Below, one piece after another: positions 7,345 through 12,278 of a stretch of 12,278 nucleotides of DNA (positions are counted from its first letter, which is position 1; each line of letters opens with the position of its first letter). This DNA comes from Balneolales bacterium (GTDB taxonomy: Bacteria > Bacteroidota > Rhodothermia > Balneolales > Natronogracilivirgulaceae): assembly GCA_007120555.1 (NCBI GenBank), contig SKNL01000069.1, forward strand, positions 1 through 12,278, in the 5' to 3' direction. Under the pieces are notes generated by a model. The model saw nothing but the letters and a program-made list of their open reading frames with translations. It ran no database searches and was not told the origin of the DNA. The translations under genes were made by a program, and so were the position numbers.

Positions 7345-7520
7345 ACAGTCGGCAGGTCTCCTGGCTTCATCCCGTGACCGAACGGCCTTCCCATCCCGTT
7401 ATGCCGGGACAGTGGCTCAGGCAGGTTTCGGTCACATCGGGCATGTTACAGTTGCGGGTACAGCTCCCGATTTACACGGGATTCCCTTTTCATTTCCTTT
7501 CTGGAAGAACCGATTGCGAT
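7345..7520 (-). ncRNA. Cobalamin riboswitch in the btuB leader
   Basis: Reading the minus strand, conserved blocks of the cobalamin riboswitch appear in order: CGGTTC (5' side), GGGAATCCCGTGTAAATCGG, GAGCTGTACCCGCAACTGTA, CCACTG, GGGATGGGAAGGCC, and the B12 box GAAGCCAGGAGACCTGCC at 7351-7368. A short P1 can form between TCGG (7510-7513) and CCGA (7349-7352). The aptamer senses adenosylcobalamin or related corrinoids and should reduce btuB expression when B12 is plentiful. The B12 box ends 54 nt before the btuB start codon. I see no T-tract terminator in between, so control is probably at translation initiation. Outer boundaries are approximate. Confidence 0.95.
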
Positions 7521-7677
7521 TGGTTTCATAATAGCCAGTTACCAGAATCGATGCAATCGATCCTGCAGGAAAGACCCAAAAAGTTTTCCACACTGCCTCC
7601 GATATGGGCAAGGATGCGGCAGATGGTCCAATCTGAATCCGGAACCGGCCTGGGGCCAGGCGGACAATATCTGCATT
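7521..7677. other. Spacer between the metal receptor gene and the riboswitch
   Basis: No gene is visible. A long imperfect stem can form between GCAGAT-GGTCC (7619-7629) and GGAC-AAT-ATCTGC (7662-7674), enclosing a GCCTGG/CCAGGC hairpin, but no T run follows on either strand. The btuB promoter should lie here or nearby; none stands out. Confidence 0.4.
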
Positions 7678-9924
7678 TCAGAAGTAGAAACGGTACGAGA
7701 GCCGGACGTTTCTCCCCATCATGGGGATGTCGCGCTGCTCGATCCGCGAAAGGTGGTCACGCCAGGTTACGTTGAAAAGGTTGTCCACTGAAAGTGTCGC
7801 TGTATGAACGTGGTTGCTACCCAGTCTCAGACCGGCGGCAAGGTTGGTCAGCGTATAGGCATCGGTTGCCGCCTCGTCCGGTGCGGTTCGTTCCTGGGAC
7901 AGGGTGTGCCGCACCTGTGCGCGGGACCACCAACGGCCGGCATCGTATTCCATTCCTATTGCCATTCTCAATGGCGGCATGAAGGGCAAGGGCCGATTTT
8001 CACCGGCGGAAAGCTCCGAAGCGTGAATATAATCGGCATTGAAATACAACTGCAGTTCCCTGCCGGCCTGTTGCCGGAACTGGAATTCACCGCCGGCAAG
8101 CAGAGCGTCCGATCCGATATATTCCATTACCGGGAGTCCGCGGACAGGGTCCGTCAGCCCAAGAGGCTGAAGCCGGATATAATTGGAGATCCGATTTGCA
8201 AAAAGCGCTAAATGGATCCGGTTATTGCTGCCAGTGTAGTCCGCGAAAAAATCAATGCCGTAGCCGATTTCATTTCCCAGGGAAGGATTGCCTGTTTCAT
8301 ATCTGCCGGCTGCCAGATGAGCGGCATCTGCAAACAGCTCTTCCATGGAGGGAGTTCTGTGCGACCTGGCAATTTGCATCCCAAGTTGCATGGATGACCC
8401 CAGGGTCCGGTTTAAGCCCAGGGCTGCTGCCCACACGCCCCGGCTTCGTTGATCCACCGCGTCGGGAAATCCTTCATTTGCCCTTGCAGAAACCCTGTTC
8501 CACTCCATACGAAGCCCAGCCTGCATCATCAGATCGGGTGCAAGCTCCAGCTCTTCCAGCAGAAATCCTGCCAGGGTAAGCGCCCTTGCGTCCGGGGTCA
8601 GGGCTTCATCCCCACCGACACGGCTGTCCCTGTACTCCAGTGTTACACCAGCGGTTCCGTCCCGGAGCACCGAACCGCGTCCATGCTGCAGGAGAAGATC
8701 GCCCTGCACATGATTCTGTGTCACTTTGAGTTCGAGGTCTTCGTCGTCCAGAGTCCCATCCAGAAGATATTCGTACTCCCGCTCTTCGTGGTGATAGTAG
8801 TTGTACGTGAGCCGGAACTCGGCTCTTTCCCAGAAGGAATGATCCAGCCCGTGGTTGCTTAATCCCTGAACGGCAAGCCGCTGCATGGACAGTCTGATCT
8901 CTTCCTGCGGGTCATCGGGGTCTTCCGGAATGCCATAGCACTGGTCTGCCCAGGAGACGGATGCCCCGGAGAAACCTCCGGACCGTTTCCACGAGAGGCC
9001 GGTTCCGAGGTGGACGGAGCGCAGATCGGTATCCGGAATGGCGCCGATCGGCGTTCGCATGTCACCGGTTTGCCTCGCGCTTCCGCGGAGTGTGAGATTC
9101 ATGGCATCCGTGCCATAGTTCCAGCGCGTTGCCCCGGCAATACCCCGTGTGGCCGATTGGGCTTCCAGACCGGTGTAGCCGCCAACGCCGCCGGACCAGG
9201 TCTGGACGATGTCGTCCGTATGAACGTTTACCAGACCACCAAGGGCACTGGAGCCGTAAAGGAGGCTGGCGGGACCGCGAACGATATCCACACGGGCGGC
9301 GGTCATCGGGTCCAGGATAACGGCATGGTCATGGGCCGTAGATGAGATGTCGCCCATTTTCATTCCGTTCTGCAATACCTGGATACGCTCTCCGTCCATG
9401 CCGCGTACTACCGGGCGGGCCGGTGCCGGTCCCATGGATCGCATGGCCACGCCGGGCTCACCGTCCAGCAAAGTCCCGATGGATGTGGTATTTCGTTGCT
9501 GGACCTCGTCGGTGTGGTAGGAGCGCACGGGCTGATACCTTGTGATCCTCTGCAGCAGCGATGCCGTGATCAGTATTTGTTCGGATTGCAACACCTCCTC
9601 TGCCAGGGTGATTTCGATAACGGATCCTGCCATATCAGGCAAGGTGATCCGGCGGTATTCGGTGCGCAATCCGACATGCCGGACTACAAGGGTATGCCGT
9701 CCTTCACTAAGTTCGAGACGGAAAGTGCCATCCGTTGCTGTCGCAACACCCGTCGTTGTGCCTTCAACCGTGACGGCCGCTCCGACAACCGGGTTATCAT
9801 CCTTGTCTGTTACTCTTCCTGTTACCGTATGCTGTGCGGTGGCCGCGCCTGCCCCCGCGAATAATATCGGAAGTATTACGAGAAGAATTCCCCTTAGAAT
9901 ATGTGTTCTTACTGCCAGGATCAT
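7678..9924 (-). CDS. ZnuD-like TonB-dependent receptor for a divalent metal (Mn or Zn)
   Basis: This 748-residue receptor has a signal peptide (1-30, cleavage after ATA). A carboxypeptidase-regulatory-like beta-sandwich follows at about 33-108 (VTGRVTDKDDNPVVGAAV), then a plug at about 118-235 and a barrel ending in the typical terminal Phe (SYRFYF). Blocks resembling the zinc receptor ZnuD are RGMDGERIQVLQNG (174-187), DISSTAHDHAV (192-202), CYGIP (328-332), an APS-like MEELF plus GNPSLGNE stretch, and NLFNVTWRDHLSR near the end. In ZnuD-type proteins I expect a His-rich segment after YG-I/V-P; here it is carboxylate-rich, EDPDDPQEE (333-341). A second acidic/His segment is YHHEEREYEY (376-385). 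The operator at 9967-9980 overlaps its promoter, and the divergent operon encodes a metal regulator and metal ABC transporter. Metal identity is inferred; iron-complex uptake is less likely. Confidence 0.85.
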   Translation of the reverse strand: MILAVRTHILRGILLVILPILFAGAGAATAQHTVTGRVTDKDDNPVVGAAVTVEGTTTGVATATDGTFRLELSEGRHTLVVRHVGLRTEYRRITLPDMAGSVIEITLAEEVLQSEQILITASLLQRITRYQPVRSYHTDEVQQRNTTSIGTLLDGEPGVAMRSMGPAPARPVVRGMDGERIQVLQNGMKMGDISSTAHDHAVILDPMTAARVDIVRGPASLLYGSSALGGLVNVHTDDIVQTWSGGVGGYTGLEAQSATRGIAGATRWNYGTDAMNLTLRGSARQTGDMRTPIGAIPDTDLRSVHLGTGLSWKRSGGFSGASVSWADQCYGIPEDPDDPQEEIRLSMQRLAVQGLSNHGLDHSFWERAEFRLTYNYYHHEEREYEYLLDGTLDDEDLELKVTQNHVQGDLLLQHGRGSVLRDGTAGVTLEYRDSRVGGDEALTPDARALTLAGFLLEELELAPDLMMQAGLRMEWNRVSARANEGFPDAVDQRSRGVWAAALGLNRTLGSSMQLGMQIARSHRTPSMEELFADAAHLAAGRYETGNPSLGNEIGYGIDFFADYTGSNNRIHLALFANRISNYIRLQPLGLTDPVRGLPVMEYIGSDALLAGGEFQFRQQAGRELQLYFNADYIHASELSAGENRPLPFMPPLRMAIGMEYDAGRWWSRAQVRHTLSQERTAPDEAATDAYTLTNLAAGLRLGSNHVHTATLSVDNLFNVTWRDHLSRIEQRDIPMMGRNVRLSYRFYF

Positions 9925-9966
9925 GGTTTGAAATACATAGTTGTGGTCTTATAAAAGCATTATTAT

Positions 9967-9980
9967 TTAGTCATGACTAA
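9967..9980. promoter_or_regulatory. Perfect palindromic metal-regulator operator at the receptor promoter
   Basis: TTAGTCATGACTAA is a perfect 14-bp palindrome of the form TTAG-N6-CTAA. It overlaps the downstream edge of the receptor's -10 hexamer and the expected start of transcription. It is nested in a larger imperfect dyad from AAAAGCAT (9953-9960) to ATGCTTTT (9988-9995). The position suggests metal-dependent repression by the divergently encoded regulator. Confidence 0.65.
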
Positions 9981-10007
9981 TATAATTATGCTTTTTTATT
10001 TTGTCAA
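9979..10007 (-). promoter_or_regulatory. Sigma70-like promoter of the metal receptor gene
   Basis: On the minus strand TTGACA (10002-10007) and TATATT (9979-9984) are separated by exactly 17 bp. This is a near-consensus promoter, with an expected leader of roughly 45-50 nt before ATG 9924. The operator TTAGTCATGACTAA begins inside the -10 hexamer. Confidence 0.7.
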
Positions 10008-10040
10008 AGCATAATTTTAGACACTTAGCCCATATTGAAG

Positions 10041-10058
10041 ACCGTGTGCAAGCACGGT
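10041..10058 (+). other. Short GNRA-type hairpin between the divergent promoters
   Basis: ACCGTGT-GCAA-GCACGGT folds into a 6-bp stem plus a wobble pair, with a GCAA loop, followed by TTTATT. It looks like a small terminator on the plus strand, but it lies upstream of the predicted regulator promoter, so what it would terminate is unclear. Confidence 0.35.
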
Positions 10059-10062
10059 TTTA

Positions 10063-10091
10063 TTGCATTCCGCTTTAGTTTTAGCTAAATT
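10063..10091 (+). promoter_or_regulatory. Possible promoter of the regulator-ABC operon
   Basis: TTGCAT (10063-10068) and TAAATT (10086-10091) lie 17 bp apart, about 30 bp before ATG 10121. The match is weaker than for the other two metal-site promoters. The operator at 10075-10088 would lie in the spacer and reach the -10 hexamer. Confidence 0.4.
10075..10088. promoter_or_regulatory. Predicted autoregulatory operator of the metal regulator
   Basis: TTAGTTTTAGCTAA fits TTAG-N6-CTAA. It overlaps further palindromes, TTTAGCTAAA (10080-10089) and CTAAATTTAG (10085-10094), so more than one dimer could bind. It lies within 50 bp upstream of the regulator's start, consistent with autoregulation. 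Confidence 0.55.
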
Positions 10092-10120
10092 TAGTTATCC
10101 CTTTGACAAACCGACAAACC

Positions 10121-10789
10121 ATGAAAAAGCCCCGACTCAGCGAATCGCAGGAGGATTATCTCAAGGAGATTTTCAAACTCCGGGAGCTAAACGAAACCGT
10201 CAGCATGCAGGATCTGGCACGGAAGCTGGATGTGCGTCCGCCATCGGTGACCGGCATGATCAAGAAGCTTTGCGCCATGAACCTGGTGGAACACGAGCCC
10301 TACAAGGGGGTCCAGCTGACGGAAACGGGTGAAAAGATTGCGCTTGAAGTACTGCGCCACCATCGGTTGCTGGAGCTGTACCTGGCCCGGCACCTGAATT
10401 ACTCCTGGGACGAAATCCACGAGGAGGCGGAACGGCTCGAGCATGTGATCAGTGAAAAATTCGAAGCAGCCATTGCCGACCTGATGGATCATCCCACACA
10501 TGACCCGCACGGCGATCCCATACCCACAGCGGAACTGGAGATACCGGACTCACCCAGTCTGGTACCCCTGCCCTCGCTGAAGGCTGCCAAGTCAATAGTG
10601 ATCGGCCGTGTCATGACACAGGACAAGGACATTCTCAGCCTGCTTTTTCGATTGGACCTGACTCCCGGACAAGAGATCGAACTGATCAAAAATGAGGCAG
10701 CCGGCATCAGGGTGAGGGTCAACGGCAGCCAGTATCTGGTACCGCAAACCATAGCCCGGCTTATCTGGTGTGAGAACACGGAAACCTGA
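10121..10789 (+). CDS. mntR: DtxR/MntR-family metal-dependent transcriptional regulator
   Basis: This 222-residue DNA-binding protein probably represses metal-uptake genes when its metal is bound. It has a winged helix-turn-helix at about 5-65 (recognition helix PSVTGMIKKL, 41-50), a dimerisation/metal domain at about 70-135 (DHPTHDPHGDPIP, 123-135), and a FeoA/SH3-like C-terminal domain at about 155-217. Aligned by eye, D12 falls on MntR Asp8 (Met10 in DtxR), H81 on MntR His77, E104 on MntR Glu99 (Cys102 in DtxR), and E107 and H108 on Glu102 and His103. MntR Glu11 is replaced by K15. The site is thus closer to the Mn-sensing than the Fe-sensing type, although the C-terminal domain is as in DtxR or TroR. 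A TTG at 10103 is in frame, but ATG 10121 gives the usual family N-terminus and is preferred. There is no Shine-Dalgarno. It heads an operon with the transporter genes 49 bp downstream. Confidence 0.9.
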   Translation: MKKPRLSESQEDYLKEIFKLRELNETVSMQDLARKLDVRPPSVTGMIKKLCAMNLVEHEPYKGVQLTETGEKIALEVLRHHRLLELYLARHLNYSWDEIHEEAERLEHVISEKFEAAIADLMDHPTHDPHGDPIPTAELEIPDSPSLVPLPSLKAAKSIVIGRVMTQDKDILSLLFRLDLTPGQEIELIKNEAAGIRVRVNGSQYLVPQTIARLIWCENTET

Positions 10790-10838
10790 AACTCCCTAAA
10801 CAAGCATCCCAACTCTTTGTCAGACTTTTCCCATTTAT

Positions 10839-11819
10839 ATGCATGCAAAACACACCATATTGCAGGTTTTCCGTTATCCCATCACCTTGGCTTCAAGTCC
10901 TCTTTTCTTCGTCTTTTGCCTGGCTTTTCTACTGCACGGATGCGGTGGTGAAGAGCCTTCCGGCAATGATGAACGTCCATTCGTTGTAACAACCACCAAT
11001 CTTATCCGCGACGTAGTAGAAAATGTAGGGGCTGATGACGTTCGGGTGATCAGTCTAATGGGTCCGGGTGTGGATCCACATGTATATCGGGCAACACCGC
11101 GTGATTTTCACCGGATGGAACAGTCTGACATCGTTCTATACAACGGACTCTATCTTGAGGGCCGGCTGTCCGAGATCCTTGACCGGCTTGGTGATCAGTC
11201 CCGGGCTGTCACCGGCTCCGTTCCCCGCGAAAAACTGATAGATGCCACAGATTTTGGCGGAGCTTATGACCCGCACATTTGGTTTGATGCCGAATTGTGG
11301 ACGTATGTAGTGGAGGACGTGCGGGGTGCGCTCACGAAGCTTCTCCCGGAACGTGAGGAGGACTTTGCCCGCAGGGCATCGGAATACAAGAAAGAGTTGC
11401 TGGAGCTCCACGAATATGCGGAGCAGAGAATCCGGGATATACCTGAAGAACAAAGAATCCTGATCACGGCGCATGATGCGTTTCAGTATTTCGGACGGGC
11501 ATATGGAATTGAGGTGCGTGGTCTTCAGGGCCTTAGCACGGCAACCGAGTTTGGCATCCAGGACGTCACACGGATGGTCTCACTGATCATTGAACGGAAT
11601 ATCCCTGCCATTTTTATTGAAACAGGGGTAAGCACCCGTGCCATTGAATCTGTGATCACCGGGGTCCGTGGCCGCGGATACGAAGTCCAGCTTGGCGGTT
11701 CCCTATTTTCGGATTCCATGGGACCCCGGGGCACTCCCGAAGGCACCTATGCCGGCATGTTCCGCCACAATGTGGAAACCATAGTGCAGGCGCTCAGTGA
11801 GGAGTTTCAGCCGCCCTGA
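10839..11819 (+). CDS. troA: TroA/ZnuA-type metal-binding lipoprotein of an ABC importer (cluster A-1)
   Basis: This 326-residue protein captures Mn2+ or Zn2+ and delivers it to an ABC permease. A hydrophobic signal (about 14-33) ends in a lipobox-like LHGC with lipid-anchored C35; His at the -2 position is unusual. The four ligands of the family are visible: H81 in GVDPHVYRATPRD, H146 in DPHIWFD, H212 in ITAHDAFQYF and D292 in LFSDSMG. The His-His-His-Asp set matches TroA of Treponema pallidum, which binds Zn and Mn, rather than the Mn-selective PsaA, which has Glu at the third position. GLQGLSTATE (228-237) and the end block EGTYAGMFRHNVETIV are also TroA-like. There is no His-rich loop of the ZnuA kind. 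It lies 49 bp after the regulator gene, so it is probably in the same operon and under the same operator. No good Shine-Dalgarno precedes ATG 10839. Confidence 0.93.
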   Translation: MHAKHTILQVFRYPITLASSPLFFVFCLAFLLHGCGGEEPSGNDERPFVVTTTNLIRDVVENVGADDVRVISLMGPGVDPHVYRATPRDFHRMEQSDIVLYNGLYLEGRLSEILDRLGDQSRAVTGSVPREKLIDATDFGGAYDPHIWFDAELWTYVVEDVRGALTKLLPEREEDFARRASEYKKELLELHEYAEQRIRDIPEEQRILITAHDAFQYFGRAYGIEVRGLQGLSTATEFGIQDVTRMVSLIIERNIPAIFIETGVSTRAIESVITGVRGRGYEVQLGGSLFSDSMGPRGTPEGTYAGMFRHNVETIVQALSEEFQPP

Positions 11820-11820
11820 T

Positions 11821-11842
11821 AAAACGGTCGGAAAACGGCCGG
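11821..11842 (+). repeat. Tandem 11-bp repeat after troA
   Basis: AAAACGGTCGG (11821-11831) is followed directly by AAAACGGCCGG (11832-11842), differing at one base. The second copy overlaps the left arm of the strong hairpin at 11838-11863. Confidence 0.6.
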
Positions 11843-11863
11843 GGCCGGGATTCCGGCACCGGC
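11838..11863 (+). other. Strong GC-rich intercistronic stem-loop between troA and troB
   Basis: GCCGG-G-GCCGG (11838-11848) pairs with CCGGC-A-CCGGC (11853-11863): ten G-C pairs, one G-A mismatch and a GATT loop. No T run follows, so it is not a standard terminator. It starts 18 nt after the troA stop in the 118-nt gap before troB. Such a structure could protect the upstream message or partly block transcription, giving more binding protein than ATPase (inference). Confidence 0.65.
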
Positions 11864-11937
11864 ATGCAGATGTGGCACCGGTTCAAACACGGCACGGTTT
11901 GCCCACGATCAGATACACCAAATCCAAAAAGGCAGTG

Positions 11938-12278
11938 ATGAATGAGAAACAGGCAGGCACGTACACATCTGAAAACCCTTCGAATCCACCGCTTGAGGTG
12001 CATGACCTCACCGTAGCCTATGACCAGAAACCCGTGCTGTGGGACATCGATTTTGAACTGCCGGAGGGAAGTCTCACAGCCATTGTCGGTCCGAACGGCG
12101 CCGGCAAATCCACCCTGGTCAAGGCCGCCATGGGGCTTATACCGGCATCCTCCGGCTACACCCTGATCTATGGCAAGCCTCTGGACAAACAGCGCCAGCT
12201 GGTCGCTTATGTGCCGCAGCGGGAGTCCGTTGACTGGAATTTTCCGATCAGTGTGATGGATGTTGTGCTGATGGGCCG
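11938..12278 (+). CDS. troB: ABC transporter ATPase for Mn/Zn uptake (TroB/MntB type), 3' end cut by window
   Basis: The 113 visible residues are the N-terminal part of a nucleotide-binding subunit that powers metal import with the TroA protein and a permease beyond the window. ATG 11938 is preceded by AAAAAGG (11926-11932) at a 5-nt spacing; the adjacent GTG 11935 is a less likely start. Walker A GPNGAGKST is at 51-59 with K57 as the nucleotide-binding Lys. The Q-loop is YVPQ at 91-94, followed by RESVDWNFPISVMDVVLMG, which is typical of Mn/Zn/Fe chelate ATPases of the TroB/SitB/ZnuC group. Signature, Walker B and H-loop motifs lie past the edge. A poorly conserved N-terminal extension of about 18 residues precedes the first strand. 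Confidence 0.92.
   Translation, partial: MNEKQAGTYTSENPSNPPLEVHDLTVAYDQKPVLWDIDFELPEGSLTAIVGPNGAGKSTLVKAAMGLIPASSGYTLIYGKPLDKQRQLVAYVPQRESVDWNFPISVMDVVLMG

Noticed and set aside
7584..7592. Further DnaA-like box TTTTCCACA
   Set aside because: One mismatch from consensus, isolated in the receptor-riboswitch spacer, and not near a promoter I can identify.
7619..7674. Terminator after the metal receptor gene
   Set aside because: The stem is long and imperfect, and neither strand has a T run after it.
7167..7775. 202-codon plus-strand frame covering the btuB leader
   Set aside because: It runs antisense across the cobalamin riboswitch and into two receptor genes and shows no protein family features; the conserved RNA explains the sequence.
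10103..10120. Upstream TTG start adding six residues to the regulator
   Set aside because: ATG 10121 begins directly at the usual family N-terminus, and no Shine-Dalgarno favours the TTG.
1..12278. CRISPR array, tRNA, rRNA, insertion sequence or prophage genes
   Set aside because: No regularly spaced repeats, transposase or phage proteins, and no tRNA-like or rRNA-like sequence were seen on reading both strands.

Overview
The window looks like a chromosomal segment from a Gram-negative bacterium of the Bacteroidota/Balneolota-Rhodothermota kind (inference, moderate confidence). It has two TonB-dependent outer-membrane receptors, one with an N-terminal carboxypeptidase-regulatory-like domain. 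Most genes lack a clear Shine-Dalgarno sequence, and two upstream regions contain TAnnTTTG, the -7 element described for Bacteroidota promoters. Sampled GC is about 60% inside the btuB gene and about 40% inside the left-most gene.

Layout: (1) 1-768, minus: most of a dipeptide epimerase gene, cut by the window edge. (2) 982-1131, plus: an unrecognised 49-residue protein with a strong ribosome-binding site and its own promoter. A bidirectional terminator follows and also closes the convergent nrdJ. (3) 1220-4921, minus: a full-length class II, B12-dependent ribonucleotide reductase; its 335-bp upstream region holds DnaA-box-like sites. (4) 5257-7296, minus: a BtuB-like vitamin B12 receptor preceded by a clear cobalamin riboswitch. 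(5) 7678-9924, minus: a ZnuD-like metal receptor. (6) 9925-10120: a divergent regulatory region. (7) 10121-12278, plus: a DtxR/MntR-type regulator, a TroA-type metal-binding lipoprotein and the start of a TroB-type ABC ATPase.

Two themes connect the genes. First, cobalamin: a B12-sensing riboswitch controls the B12 receptor, which lies directly upstream of a B12-dependent ribonucleotide reductase. Second, a probable manganese (or zinc) regulon: the 14-bp motif TTAG-N6-CTAA occurs three times, and I found it nowhere else in the window. Each copy overlaps or abuts a predicted promoter, upstream of the metal receptor, the regulator-ABC operon, and the unknown 49-residue protein some 9 kb away. 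The regulator's metal-site residues look more like MntR than DtxR. The small protein is the best candidate here for an undescribed component: a metal-repressed, His-containing basic microprotein, comparable in regulatory logic, though not visibly in sequence, to the MntR-repressed MntS of E. coli.
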